From Flavobacteriaceae bacterium (GTDB lineage Bacteria; Bacteroidota; Bacteroidia; Flavobacteriales; Flavobacteriaceae), in the NCBI GenBank assembly GCA_947463515.1, contig CANHRI010000003.1, positions 1 to 64,000 on the forward strand: a stretch of DNA of 64,000 nucleotides. Reading direction: 5' to 3'. This document shows, in pieces, positions 9,045 through 18,075 of this stretch. Positions within the stretch are counted from its first letter, which is position 1. Each line of letters begins with the position of its first letter. Under the pieces are notes generated by a model that saw only the letters and a program-made list of their open reading frames with translations, was not told the DNA's origin and made no database searches. The translations under genes were made by a program, and so were the position numbers.

Positions 9045-10012
9045 AGTAAAACCTGACTTAAATGGGTGTGATGTGCAGTGGGCACTTGGTAATAGTGTTG
9101 TACAACGGGTTGCGCGCCATACGATTCTTTCCAAAACTGTAATCCGCTGTTAACTTGTTTCCCTTGATTTTCATTGGAAATGCCAAAATCAAATACCTCA
9201 CTATGAGCATATACTTCGGTCATCAAATGATAGAACAAGAAGTCCAAAGCTCCAGTTTCCGTGCGGCGTTGATCGGCAGCAACATATTGCGGGTGGGCCA
9301 CCCTACCGGTATCAAAAACCGTAGTTCCAGCCACCAATTGCGCTCCTTCATACACGTTAAAATGACGAATGTGTTGCGGAAATTTTTGGTGTAAATAGGT
9401 TATTTCGTCAACGGAATGCACCGGTTGCGTTTGATGTCGATCGCGTAGGTTGGGAATCAATAAGGTATGCCAAAACGCCTCAAAATGGGTTTCTTCTACT
9501 ATCGTAAGTCCGTTTTTTTGTCCTCTACGAATACTCTCTCTGCGGGTTTTACTGATGGCCAACGGTTGCCGTAAATTGACCGTAGCTAATAAATCAGCGC
9601 GATGAATCTTAGCCCCACACAATTGCATCAAATAGGCAATGTCGCCATTGAATTCGTGACAATAAAAGGGAGGAATTTCTTTGAGATAAAGTGTTACAAA
9701 TCCTTGGGCTTCCGCATACGCCAACAACGCTTTGAATATAGCCAACACCTCCGAAAAATGGAGCCCTTTGGAAAGTACCAATCCGCCATAGGTTAGCCCA
9801 TAATGCGAATAAAGTGCCTCTTCAATGCGATGTGCCGGCAAAACAGCACAGAGTTGGCCATTTTTTTCAATGCATAAAGAATTATCATGAAAGCGATCGG
9901 CATGGTACTCCATAAAATGCCGGTGAAACAAAAAAGTACCGTTGCGGGACTGGGCTACAAAAGCATTCCAGGCTTCAAAATCGGCGGAGGTATATGTTCG
10001 AACCTGATACAA
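9041..10012 (-). CDS. FemAB-like GNAT-fold acyltransferase
   Basis: A 323-aa protein with a duplicated GNAT/FemAB-type layout: NGTFLFHRHFMEYHADRF near residue 24, a first domain to about 145, then SKTRRESIRRGQKNG and a second domain ending in VFDFGISNENQGKQVNSGLQFWKE. FemAB-like proteins use acyl-CoA or aminoacyl-tRNA donors. Here it lies directly upstream of the sugar aminotransferase with an ATGA overlap. The likely role is N-acylation of the 3-amino sugar, replacing the hexapeptide-repeat acetyltransferase FdtC, which is not seen in the window. The only possible start is a TTG at 10012, because an in-frame stop lies a few codons upstream. The function is context-based; the fold call is firmer. 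Confidence 0.7.
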   Translation of the reverse strand: MYQVRTYTSADFEAWNAFVAQSRNGTFLFHRHFMEYHADRFHDNSLCIEKNGQLCAVLPAHRIEEALYSHYGLTYGGLVLSKGLHFSEVLAIFKALLAYAEAQGFVTLYLKEIPPFYCHEFNGDIAYLMQLCGAKIHRADLLATVNLRQPLAISKTRRESIRRGQKNGLTIVEETHFEAFWHTLLIPNLRDRHQTQPVHSVDEITYLHQKFPQHIRHFNVYEGAQLVAGTTVFDTGRVAHPQYVAADQRRTETGALDFLFYHLMTEVYAHSEVFDFGISNENQGKQVNSGLQFWKESYGAQPVVQHYYQVPTAHHTHLSQVLL

Positions 10013-10121
10013 ATCGACTGGCTATCTGTTGGTTAAAGTATCGTTAGGGCAACAAACCCTTTTCAAAAATACGCATAAATCAAAATAAATCACTAATTTT
10101 CGAAGCATTAAACAAATTTCA

Positions 10122-11933
10122 ATGTCTGTGCGGTTTCTTATACTCTTCGCCTTTTGTAGTTTTTTTTCCTGGGAAATGAATGCCCAAAACATCAGCTTAT
10201 ACCAACAATTTAACGGCCGTTACGACTTTACTTTTGTGGGGAATACCCTCAATTTGGGGGAAAACAATACGAGTCAAGGGTGTGCCGAATTGATTGCGCC
10301 GTCTTCGAGTGCAGTGATGAATTTAACCCCAAGCCAACAATTGCACAAAGCCTATTTGTATTGGGCCGGCTCGGGTTCGGGTGATACCACTGTGCAACTG
10401 AACGGGCAACCGATTTCCGCCGAACGAATATTTACCAACACCTTAATTTCAAGTGGACTCACCTATTTTAGCGCTTTCGCCGACGTCACCTCGGCTGTCG
10501 CAAGTACAGGCAATGGAACCTATACGTTATCCGAATTAGATGTTAGTGCTGTACTGAATTCCAATGCGGGGTATTGCACCAACCGAACCAATTTTGCGGG
10601 CTGGACCTTGGTTATCATTTATACCGACCCTACCCTACCCATCAACCAATTGAATCTTTACGATGGGTTACAAAATATACCCACCGCCATTGATATCACA
10701 CTGACCAATTTGAATGTGGTAGATAATGTAGGAGCCAAAATTGGTTTTGTTGCTTGGGAAGGAGATCGCGGGTTGGCCGTCAATGAAAGTTTACGCATCA
10801 ACGGAACTGTCTTGAGCAATCCGCCACTAAATCCCGCCAACAATGCATTCAATGGAACCAATAGCATCACGGGGAGCAACCAATTGCACAATATGGATTT
10901 GGATATTTATTCCATTCAAAACAACATCCAATTGGGCAATACCTCAGCCTTGATACAACTTACTTCAGGTCAAGATGTGGTGCTGATGAATGTTATTTTA
11001 ACCACCTTCAACAGTCAACTCCCCGACGCCGTTTTGGCCATTGATGCGATTGAAAAAACCTGTGATTCCAAAGGCATTACGGTGCAATATACGGTCTCCA
11101 ATCCAAATGCCACCGACCCTTTACCCGCCAATACATCCATTGCGTTTTATGCTGAGGGAATCTTACTTGGACAAACGGTTACACAAACGATACTTCCTAT
11201 CAATGGGAGTGAATCAGGACAAATTACGCTTATTTTACCTAACTCGATTACTTCAACTTTCACGGTAGTGGGTCAGGTAGATGATACAGGCAATGGACAA
11301 GGGGTAGTTTTGGAGTTGAACGAAACCAACAACGGAGCGAGCTTTTCTGATACCTTGATTTTTAAACCCGAGGTGACTGATTTAGCGCCTTTGGTGAGTT
11401 GCAACTTAGGATTCACCCGTGGGAACTTTAATTTTCAAAATTATGCCGATACCGCTTTTGATGCTAGTGAAGCTACGTTCATTGGGTATTATGAAAATTT
11501 CACCAACGCTGATGCCGGAATAAATTCGATTGCCAATCCTGAAGATTATACGGCTTTACAAACACCCAAAACGATTTATTTTCGGATTGAAAATGCAAAC
11601 TGTTATCAAATTGGACAATTTGAGTTAAAAACAAAAAATTGCCCCCCAACGATTTATAATTACGTTTCAGCCAACAATGATGGAGCCAATGATTTCTTTA
11701 CAATTGAAGGACTTTATGGCATTTTTTTCCAATTTGAATTGGAAATCTACAACCGATGGGGGCGTTTGGTTTGGAAAGGAAATCATACACAATCGCCTTG
11801 GGACGGATTTGCCAACCAACCCAATACCGTGAGTAACTACATTTCCCCAAAAGGAACCTATTATTACATCCTGAGATTAAACGACCCGGGCTTTCCAGAA
11901 CCCTACGTCGGTTGGTTGTATTTCACCTTTTAA
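10122..11933 (+). CDS. T9SS type B sorting domain (gliding-motility-associated C-terminus) secreted protein
   Basis: 603 aa with an N-terminal signal peptide ending near MNAQ and a large extracellular part. This has a domain with many Asn/Gly/Thr residues up to about 300 and a CARDB-like segment around 305-410 (YTVSNPNATDPLPANTS). The last ~90 residues contain ANNDGANDFFTIEGL, LEIYNRWGRLVWKG and SPKGTYYYILRL, the gliding-motility-associated (CHU_C) type B sorting domain recognised by the type IX secretion system. The protein is therefore expected to be exported by T9SS and attached to or released from the cell surface. It stands alone between two oppositely organised regions. Its ligand or activity is unknown. 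Confidence 0.88.
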   Translation: MSVRFLILFAFCSFFSWEMNAQNISLYQQFNGRYDFTFVGNTLNLGENNTSQGCAELIAPSSSAVMNLTPSQQLHKAYLYWAGSGSGDTTVQLNGQPISAERIFTNTLISSGLTYFSAFADVTSAVASTGNGTYTLSELDVSAVLNSNAGYCTNRTNFAGWTLVIIYTDPTLPINQLNLYDGLQNIPTAIDITLTNLNVVDNVGAKIGFVAWEGDRGLAVNESLRINGTVLSNPPLNPANNAFNGTNSITGSNQLHNMDLDIYSIQNNIQLGNTSALIQLTSGQDVVLMNVILTTFNSQLPDAVLAIDAIEKTCDSKGITVQYTVSNPNATDPLPANTSIAFYAEGILLGQTVTQTILPINGSESGQITLILPNSITSTFTVVGQVDDTGNGQGVVLELNETNNGASFSDTLIFKPEVTDLAPLVSCNLGFTRGNFNFQNYADTAFDASEATFIGYYENFTNADAGINSIANPEDYTALQTPKTIYFRIENANCYQIGQFELKTKNCPPTIYNYVSANNDGANDFFTIEGLYGIFFQFELEIYNRWGRLVWKGNHTQSPWDGFANQPNTVSNYISPKGTYYYILRLNDPGFPEPYVGWLYFTF

Positions 11934-11978
11934 GGTTTCCTACTTTTCTTGTATTTTAGCCGTTTAAAATCAGTTGTT

Positions 11979-12770
11979 TTGAAACAAATACAATCGCCAC
12001 AAAATCCATTGATAAAATCGTTGCTGCTCCTGCAAGAAAAAGCCAAAGCGCGCAAACAATCGGGCACTTTTCTCATTGAAGGCCAGCGGGAAATCACGTT
12101 GGCTTTGCAAGGAGGATATCAATTGGAAACGGTTTTATTTGTCCCCGAAATGATGGCGAAAACATCCCTTCAGTCCCAAGTACCCCACACGGTAGCCTGG
12201 ATTGAAATCAGTCGAGAAGTGTATCAAAAATTAGCCTATCGCGATACCACAGAGGGAATTATTGCGGTGGCAAAAATGCAAAATCACGAACTCGAGACGT
12301 TGATTCTCCCCCAAAACCCGCTGCTACTTGTGGCTGAGGCTATTGAAAAACCTGGAAATCTAGGCGCTTTGTTACGAACTGCCGATGCCGTGGGCGCCGA
12401 TGCCGTGGTAATTGCCAATCCCAAGACCGATTTGTACAATCCCAACATTGTGCGTTCGAGTGTAGGATGCTTATTTACCAATTCAATTGCTACGGGAACT
12501 TCAGCCGAGGTTATTTCTTTTTTACAACAAAAAAACATTGCCATATACAGTGCCACGCTGCAAAACGCCAATGCCTATCATGAAAATGATTACACCGGAC
12601 CAACCGCTTTGGTCGTTGGAACAGAAGCCACCGGACTCACTGAAGCGTGGCGTGAAGCCGCAACACAAAACATTATCATTCCCATGTCGGGGACCATCGA
12701 TTCGATGAATGTATCGGTAGCCGCCGCAATTTTACTTTTCGAAGCCAAACGTCAACGCGGCTTTTCATAA
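11979..12770 (+). CDS. TrmH/SpoU family RNA 2'-O-methyltransferase
   Basis: About 263 aa. The N-terminal substrate-binding part includes IQSPQNPLIKSLLLLQEKAKARKQSGTFL-type sequence (about residues 4-35), then the SPOUT catalytic domain with EAIEKPGNLGALLRTADAVG, VVGTEATGL and IPMSGTIDSMNVSVAAAILL. These are motifs 1-3, which form the knot that binds S-adenosylmethionine. It should methylate a ribose 2'-OH in rRNA or tRNA. Two TTG starts are possible (11949 and 11979). The first lies in TTGTATTTTAG, which looks like a promoter -7 region, so 11979, giving (M)KQIQSPQ, is favoured. The 12-bp gap to the following serine hydrolase allows co-transcription. The target nucleotide is unknown. Confidence 0.9.
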   Translation: MKQIQSPQNPLIKSLLLLQEKAKARKQSGTFLIEGQREITLALQGGYQLETVLFVPEMMAKTSLQSQVPHTVAWIEISREVYQKLAYRDTTEGIIAVAKMQNHELETLILPQNPLLLVAEAIEKPGNLGALLRTADAVGADAVVIANPKTDLYNPNIVRSSVGCLFTNSIATGTSAEVISFLQQKNIAIYSATLQNANAYHENDYTGPTALVVGTEATGLTEAWREAATQNIIIPMSGTIDSMNVSVAAAILLFEAKRQRGFS

Positions 12771-12782
12771 AATCTTTCCCCC

Positions 12783-14330
12783 ATGAAACAACTCTTTTTT
12801 TCAATACTTATCCTTTCTATAGGAAGTGTACAAGCCCAAATTACAGAAGCGCAAGTCGATGATGTGGTCGAACGAACCCGCAAAGCCTTTAATGTTCCCG
12901 GAATCGCCGTAGGCATTGTCAAAGATGGAAAACTTGTGCTAGCCAAAGGATATGGAATACGAAATGCCAAAACCCAGGAAAAAGTCGATGCCCAAACCTT
13001 ATTTGCGGTAGCCTCCAATACCAAAGCCATGACCGCAGCGGCCTTGGGGCAGTTGGTCGACCAAAAGAAATTACACTGGGACGATAAGGTGGTACAATAC
13101 CTTCCTAATTTTAAAATGTATAATGCGTATGTAACCGCCGAATTTACCATCAGGGATTTACTGACGCATCGCAGTGGCTTAGGATTGGGTGCAGGAGATT
13201 TGATGATTTGGCCCGACGGACATAATTTCACGCGAAATGATATCGTGCAAAACATCCAGTATTTAAAACCTGTTTCGGGATTCCGCGCCAAATACGATTA
13301 CGACAATCTGTTGTATATTATTGCGGGCGAAGTTGTTGCAAAAGTAAGTGGTCAATCGTGGAATGCCTATGTGGAACAACATTTGATGACCCCTTTACGC
13401 ATGTCGCGTAGTGCCACTTCATGGGAACGGGTAAAAGATACCACCAATTGCAGTGTACCGCATGTGCCTACCGAGAATGGATTACAAGTGATTCCGCGCT
13501 ACACCAATTCAATTTTTGATGCCGCTGCTGGCGTGTATACCTCAGTTGAAGATTGGAGCCATTGGGTTATAGCGCAGTTGCAACAGGGAACTTATGGCCC
13601 TTTGGCAACGGAAACCCTTTTTTCGAAAACCACACACCAAGAAATGTGGAAGCCCCAAACGTTGATGCCTATCACAGGAGTGGCTCCCTACCGATGCCAT
13701 TTTAAAGCCTACGGACTGGGCTGGCAATTAACCGATATCAACGGTCATTTACAAGTTTCACACACGGGAGGTTTGGATGGAATGGTCACCCAAACCGTAC
13801 TGTTTCCTGAGCTGCAACTGGGCATCATCGTGTTTACCAACCAACAAAGTGGCGCCGCTTTCACCGCAATTTCCAACACCATCAAAGATGCCTACTTGGG
13901 TTTGCAACACCCCGATCATGTAACCACGCTGCAATCGGATCGTGCCACCAAAGAAGCGCAAGCCGATCAGATTACTGCTGCCATCTGGCGACAAGTAACC
14001 GAAAACGAGCAGGCAAAAGGCTATCGCCCGAAAAAGTTCATGCTGGGGGAGTATCATGACCCTTGGTTTGGAGCGGTTACCATCAGCGAAGGCAAAAACA
14101 AAATATTATTTACCTCCCACCGTTCGCCTCGCCTCACAGGAACATTGCACTGGGTTAAAGACGATCACTTTGCCGTAAAATGGTTCAACCGCAGTATGAT
14201 GGCCGACGCTCATGTGTATGTAAAACGCAATGCCGATGGAAAACTCATCGGTTTTACCATGGCACCTATTTCGCCATTGACCGATTTTAGTTACGATTTT
14301 CAGGATTTGGAGTTTACAAAAGTCGATTAG
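12783..14330 (+). CDS. Serine hydrolase, class C beta-lactamase-related, with C-terminal DUF3471-like domain
   Basis: 515 aa with a signal peptide (MKQLFFSILILSIGSVQAQ), so periplasmic or exported. The penicillin-binding-protein/beta-lactamase fold carries all three catalytic motifs: SNTK at 78-81 (SxxK), YDN at 173-175 (YxN) and HTGGLDG near 330 (the KTG box with H for K). After about residue 410 the C-terminal part (MLGEYHDPWFGAVTISEG) resembles the DUF3471 beta-barrel domain. Relatives include D-aminopeptidases, esterases and peptidoglycan-modifying enzymes; it is not predicted to be a dedicated resistance beta-lactamase. It follows the methyltransferase gene closely. Substrate not assignable. 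Confidence 0.88.
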   Translation: MKQLFFSILILSIGSVQAQITEAQVDDVVERTRKAFNVPGIAVGIVKDGKLVLAKGYGIRNAKTQEKVDAQTLFAVASNTKAMTAAALGQLVDQKKLHWDDKVVQYLPNFKMYNAYVTAEFTIRDLLTHRSGLGLGAGDLMIWPDGHNFTRNDIVQNIQYLKPVSGFRAKYDYDNLLYIIAGEVVAKVSGQSWNAYVEQHLMTPLRMSRSATSWERVKDTTNCSVPHVPTENGLQVIPRYTNSIFDAAAGVYTSVEDWSHWVIAQLQQGTYGPLATETLFSKTTHQEMWKPQTLMPITGVAPYRCHFKAYGLGWQLTDINGHLQVSHTGGLDGMVTQTVLFPELQLGIIVFTNQQSGAAFTAISNTIKDAYLGLQHPDHVTTLQSDRATKEAQADQITAAIWRQVTENEQAKGYRPKKFMLGEYHDPWFGAVTISEGKNKILFTSHRSPRLTGTLHWVKDDHFAVKWFNRSMMADAHVYVKRNADGKLIGFTMAPISPLTDFSYDFQDLEFTKVD

Positions 14331-14347
14331 AAAAAGCCATTTGAGTG

Positions 14348-14379
14348 TTGCAAAATTGCCTGAAAAAGTTGTACATTTA
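14348..14379 (+). promoter_or_regulatory. Predicted promoter of the rsh gene
   Basis: TTG at 14348-14350, then 21 bp, then TACATTTA at 14372-14379. This is one mismatch from the Bacteroidota TTG-N19-21-TAnnTTTG primary sigma consensus and leaves a leader of roughly 15 nt before the ATG at 14399. Confidence 0.5.
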
Positions 14380-14398
14380 GCCAACTAAGCGATTTCCC

Positions 14399-16615
14399 AT
14401 GCACGAGATAGATTTAGAAGCAGAAAAAAAAGCACTGGCGCGCGAATACAAGGAGTTGTTGCGTATCAGTTATCAAACCCTCAGTGTGGAGGATAAAAAA
14501 CTGATTCGCAAAGCATTTGATGTCGCGGTAGATGCCCACAAAGACCAACGTCGTAAGTCGGGAGAGGCCTATATTTTTCATCCCATTGGCGTAGCCAAAA
14601 TAGTCGCTTCCGAGATTGGTTTAGGCGCTACCGGAATTGCAGCGGCTTTGTTGCACGATGTGGTGGAAGATACTCCTATTTCGGTGGAGGACATTGAGCG
14701 CTTATTCAATCCAAAAATTGCGCAATTGGTCGCTGGATTGACCAAGATTTCGCAAGTAAAAAAGGACATGAACATCTCGATGCAGGCCGAGAATTTCCGT
14801 AAAATGTTACTCACCTTAAACGATGATGTTCGAGTCATTCTCATCAAAATCGCCGATCGCTTGCACAATATGCAAACCATGGATTCCATGCCGCAGTACA
14901 AGCAGGAAAAAATCGCTTCTGAAACGCTTTACATTTATGCCCCACTCGCCCACCGTTTGGGCTTGTACAACATCAAAACGCAGTTGGAGGACTTAGGGTT
15001 AAAATATACCGAACCCGCCATTTACAGTGATATTGTGAGTAAAATTAAAGAAACCAAAGAGGAGCAAGATGCCTATATTAAAATGGTATCTGATGTGTTG
15101 CGCAAATCGTTGGATGAAGAAGGGATTGAGTATACGTTGAAAGGCCGTCCTAAGTCTATTTACTCCATCCGACGTAAAATGCTGGTGCAACGGGTCACTT
15201 TTGATGAAGTGTACGACAAATTTGCCCTGCGGATTATTTACAAGTCCAATCCCCATGATGAAAAATTCCTAGCCTGGAAGATTTACTCCGTTGTAACCGA
15301 CCACTATCGTCCGAGTCCGAGCCGCCTCCGCGATTGGATTTCCTCTCCCAAATCGACGGGTTACGAAGCCTTGCACATCACCGTTATGGGTCCGAAAGGC
15401 CGCTGGGTCGAGATTCAGGTTCGCAGCGAACGCATGGATGAAATTGCCGAAAAAGGGTATGCCGCCCATTACAAATACAAACAAGGAGCCACCGAAGAAT
15501 CCGGCTTAGAAAAATGGCTGAACCTTTTGAAAGAAGCCTTAGAAAACTCCGAAACCAACGCGGTAGACTTTGTGGAGGATTTCAAAATGAACTTGTATGC
15601 CAAGGAGATTTTTGTTTTCACCCCCAAAGGCGAAATCAAATCGTTACCGAAAGGGGCTACTTCTCTAGATTTTGCTTTTAGCATCCACTCTGAAATCGGA
15701 ATCAAAACGCGCGGTACTCGGGTCAATGGACGATTAGTGCCTTTAAACCATGAATTGAAAAGTGGCGATCAGATTGAAGTCATCACTTCACCGCACCAAA
15801 AGCCCACGATCAACTGGTTGGACTACGTAACGACCTCTCGGGCGAAGAATAAAATTCGCAGCGTACTCAACGAAAACACCAAAAAAATTGCCGAAGAAGG
15901 CAAGGAATTACTGACGCGAAAATTAAAGCATTTAAAGATTACCTTAAATGAATCGGTGGTGAATGAATTGGTCAATTATTTCAAATTGAGAACCAGTTTG
16001 GACCTGTTTTATCGGGTGGGGATTGGCGCCATAGAAAACCAGCAACTGAAAGACTATGCCGCACAGAAAAGCAATACGTTAATTAATTTCTTCAAGAATA
16101 AAATCAAACGCAGCCATACCAATAATCCTGAAGAAATCAACCGTCCCGAGTTGACGAGTAACTATGATCTATTGGTTTTTGGTAAAGAACAAGACCGCTT
16201 GGATTATAAATTGGCGTCCTGTTGCAATCCCATCCCAGGAGACGAAGTTTTCGGATTTGTGACCATCAACGAGGGCATCAAGGTTCATAAAAAGGACTGT
16301 CCCAATGCCATCAGCTTACAATCCAATTACGCTTACCGCATTATGCAAGCCCGTTGGATTGATTCGACCAAACAAGAGTTTAAAGTGATGCTAAACATTA
16401 CAGGAATGGATACCTTAGGCTTAACCAATGAATTAACCAAGGTAATTTCCAACCAAATGCACGTTAATATTCAAAGCATTTCCTTGAATGGCGAAGCGGG
16501 AATTTTCAACGGTCAAGTTACCGTGATTGTCCAAAATAATCAGATTTTAAAGCGTATGATTGAAAATATCAAAAAGATTGACGGTATTGAAAAAGTGACC
16601 CGTGTGTACAGTTAA
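14399..16615 (+). CDS. RelA/SpoT family bifunctional (p)ppGpp synthetase/hydrolase
   Basis: 738 aa with the full long-RSH layout. The HD hydrolase domain has HKDQRRKSGEAYIFHP and LLHDVVEDT (H86-D87, E90-D91). The nucleotidyltransferase domain includes SPKSTGYEALHI and VEIQVRSERMDEIAEKGYAAHY, followed by a TGS domain (VFTPKGEIKSLPKGATSLDF), a helical/Cys region (DYKLASCCNPIPGDEVFGF) and a C-terminal ACT domain. Both catalytic halves look intact, so it should make and degrade the alarmone ppGpp in response to amino-acid starvation at the ribosome. As the only long RSH here it is probably the SpoT/Rel-type enzyme. A shared bidirectional terminator follows. Confidence 0.96.
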   Translation: MHEIDLEAEKKALAREYKELLRISYQTLSVEDKKLIRKAFDVAVDAHKDQRRKSGEAYIFHPIGVAKIVASEIGLGATGIAAALLHDVVEDTPISVEDIERLFNPKIAQLVAGLTKISQVKKDMNISMQAENFRKMLLTLNDDVRVILIKIADRLHNMQTMDSMPQYKQEKIASETLYIYAPLAHRLGLYNIKTQLEDLGLKYTEPAIYSDIVSKIKETKEEQDAYIKMVSDVLRKSLDEEGIEYTLKGRPKSIYSIRRKMLVQRVTFDEVYDKFALRIIYKSNPHDEKFLAWKIYSVVTDHYRPSPSRLRDWISSPKSTGYEALHITVMGPKGRWVEIQVRSERMDEIAEKGYAAHYKYKQGATEESGLEKWLNLLKEALENSETNAVDFVEDFKMNLYAKEIFVFTPKGEIKSLPKGATSLDFAFSIHSEIGIKTRGTRVNGRLVPLNHELKSGDQIEVITSPHQKPTINWLDYVTTSRAKNKIRSVLNENTKKIAEEGKELLTRKLKHLKITLNESVVNELVNYFKLRTSLDLFYRVGIGAIENQQLKDYAAQKSNTLINFFKNKIKRSHTNNPEEINRPELTSNYDLLVFGKEQDRLDYKLASCCNPIPGDEVFGFVTINEGIKVHKKDCPNAISLQSNYAYRIMQARWIDSTKQEFKVMLNITGMDTLGLTNELTKVISNQMHVNIQSISLNGEAGIFNGQVTVIVQNNQILKRMIENIKKIDGIEKVTRVYS

Positions 16616-16637
16616 GTAAAATAACCTATTACTCCAT

Positions 16638-16674
16638 AAAAAAGGAATCCAACGATTAATTGGATTCCTTTTTT
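16638..16674. terminator. Bidirectional intrinsic terminator
   Basis: AAAAAAGGAATCCAA (16638-16652) pairs with TTGGATTCCTTTTTT (16660-16674) around a 7-nt loop. A-tract and T-tract on the two sides let it stop transcription of both rsh (+) and the 70-aa gene (-). The loop contains the stop codon of the minus-strand gene (16656-16658). Confidence 0.85.
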
Positions 16675-16868
16675 ACTTCTTTTTTATCCTCAATTTTGAG
16701 AGGTTTAGTATCGGTAAAATGACCGTTTTCATCCACATAGATGAGCATGCTATCAAACCCTTTGCCCTTGTTATTGTGTAACTTTCGGTCGGCTTTCTTT
16801 TGGTCTTTTTCTTTTTGCTTGAGAACTTTTTTCTTGTGTTGTTGTTTTTTGGAAAACGAGTCTGCCAT
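16656..16868 (-). CDS. Small basic protein resembling the N-terminal extension of Bacteroidota cold-shock proteins
   Basis: 70 aa, highly charged: SKKQQHKKKVLKQKEKDQKK at 5-24 is Lys/Gln-rich and probably helical. It is followed by KGKGFDSMLIYVDENGHFTD, a segment I recognise from the N-terminal extension of the ~150-aa Bacteroidota cold-shock-domain proteins (KGKSLDDM-x-YVDEDGNxTDTPP). The OB-fold cold-shock domain that normally follows is absent; the protein ends in an acidic/basic tail and the stop lies in the terminator loop. The DEAD-box helicase is directly upstream on the same strand (14-bp gap) and an RRM protein lies further up, so a role in RNA remodelling is plausible but unproven. 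Confidence 0.75.
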   Translation of the reverse strand: MADSFSKKQQHKKKVLKQKEKDQKKADRKLHNNKGKGFDSMLIYVDENGHFTDTKPLKIEDKKEVKKESN

Positions 16869-16882
16869 AGAGAATTATCGAA

Positions 16883-17998
16883 TTAATGAGTAAGTTGATG
16901 AATTGGTTTGCCATTTTGTTTGACGATTTGACGCCACATGGCCGATTCGTTGGGCGTACAAAAACTAATCGCTTGACCGCTCAATCCGGCGCGACCTGTT
17001 CGACCAATACGATGCACATAAGTTTCCACTTCGGTCGGTAAGTCGTAATTGATCACCAAAGGCAAGGCTTCGATATCAATGCCACGGGCGGCAATGTCGG
17101 TAGCCACCATCACTTGAATGGTTTGCGCTTTGAAATCAGCCAATGCTTTTTGACGGGCCGATTGCGACTTGTTGCCGTGAATAGCTGCCGCAGTAACGCC
17201 TTGTTTGCTTAATTTTTGAACCAATTTATTAGCACCGTGCTTGGTTTTGGTAAACAACAAACATTGGTGCCCGTTATGATTGCGCAATACCGATAACAAA
17301 ATCGGTTCTTTATCTTGCGGTTCCACAACATATACGGCCTGTTCAATAACCGCTTTAATCGACGACACCGGTTGGGCATCAACTTGCTTTGGATTGTTGA
17401 GAAAAAGCGGAATTAATTTGCGAATGGTATCGGGAAATGTGGCCGTAAAAAACAAGGTCTGACGCTGTTGCGGTAAAAAACGCAATAAGGCTTTCATATC
17501 GTGAATGAATCCCATGTCGAGCATGCGATCGGCTTCATCCAAAACAAGGGTTTCTAAACTGCGAAGATCAATAAGATTACGACGTAATAAATCCAACAAT
17601 CGCCCAGGAGTCGCCACAATAATAGCCGGCTTTTGGTGCAACGCTTGAATTTGTTTTCCTTCCGAAACACCGCCAAAAATGGGCTGAGAACGAAAAGGCA
17701 ATCCCGAGCCCAATTGCGTAAAAGTAGCTTCAACTTGAAGCGCCAATTCGCGGGTGGGGGTCACGACCAATACACGGATTTGTCCCGTGGTGACGGGTTT
17801 ATTTTGAGTAAGTTGTTGTAAAATGGGCAACACGAAAGCAGCCGTTTTTCCGGTTCCTGTTTGGGCGCAACCAATGAGATCGTGGCCTTGTAACAATAGT
17901 GGAATAGCTTTTTGTTGAATGAGTGAAGGCTGGGTGTAGCCGGCTTCGGTGATCGCTTTTTGGAGCACAGGAAGCAATGAAAAATCTTGAAATGTCAT
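16883..17998 (-). CDS. DEAD-box RNA helicase, RhlE-like
   Basis: 371 aa with the two RecA-like domains and little else. The Q-motif region is FSLLPVLQKAITEAGYTQPS, motif I GCAQTGTGKTAAF, motif II DEADRMLD, motif III TATF (SAT variant) and motif VI HRIGRTGRAG. It uses ATP to unwind short RNA duplexes; RhlE/CsdA-like enzymes act in ribosome assembly, mRNA decay and cold adaptation. There is almost no C-terminal extension, which is shorter than many flavobacterial homologues that end in basic tails. Upstream is a stem-loop and the RRM protein gene; downstream, 14 bp away, is the 70-aa basic protein. Confidence 0.94.
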   Translation of the reverse strand: MTFQDFSLLPVLQKAITEAGYTQPSLIQQKAIPLLLQGHDLIGCAQTGTGKTAAFVLPILQQLTQNKPVTTGQIRVLVVTPTRELALQVEATFTQLGSGLPFRSQPIFGGVSEGKQIQALHQKPAIIVATPGRLLDLLRRNLIDLRSLETLVLDEADRMLDMGFIHDMKALLRFLPQQRQTLFFTATFPDTIRKLIPLFLNNPKQVDAQPVSSIKAVIEQAVYVVEPQDKEPILLSVLRNHNGHQCLLFTKTKHGANKLVQKLSKQGVTAAAIHGNKSQSARQKALADFKAQTIQVMVATDIAARGIDIEALPLVINYDLPTEVETYVHRIGRTGRAGLSGQAISFCTPNESAMWRQIVKQNGKPIHQLTH

Positions 17999-18075
17999 AG
18001 GATCGAATGTAAAATTAAATTCGAACTTCCTATAGTATTCGTCTTATGAAGTAGAAAGGGAAAAACAGGATTGAC

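Noticed and set aside
1-10012. Whole region as a recently acquired island
   Set aside because: O-antigen-type loci vary between strains, but I see no integrase, tRNA or flanking repeats, and composition is close to the neighbouring genes, so a transfer claim is not supported.
12783-14330. Antibiotic-resistance beta-lactamase
   Set aside because: SxxK, YxN and HTG motifs with a DUF3471-like tail fit the broad serine hydrolase/esterase family; nothing points to a resistance role.
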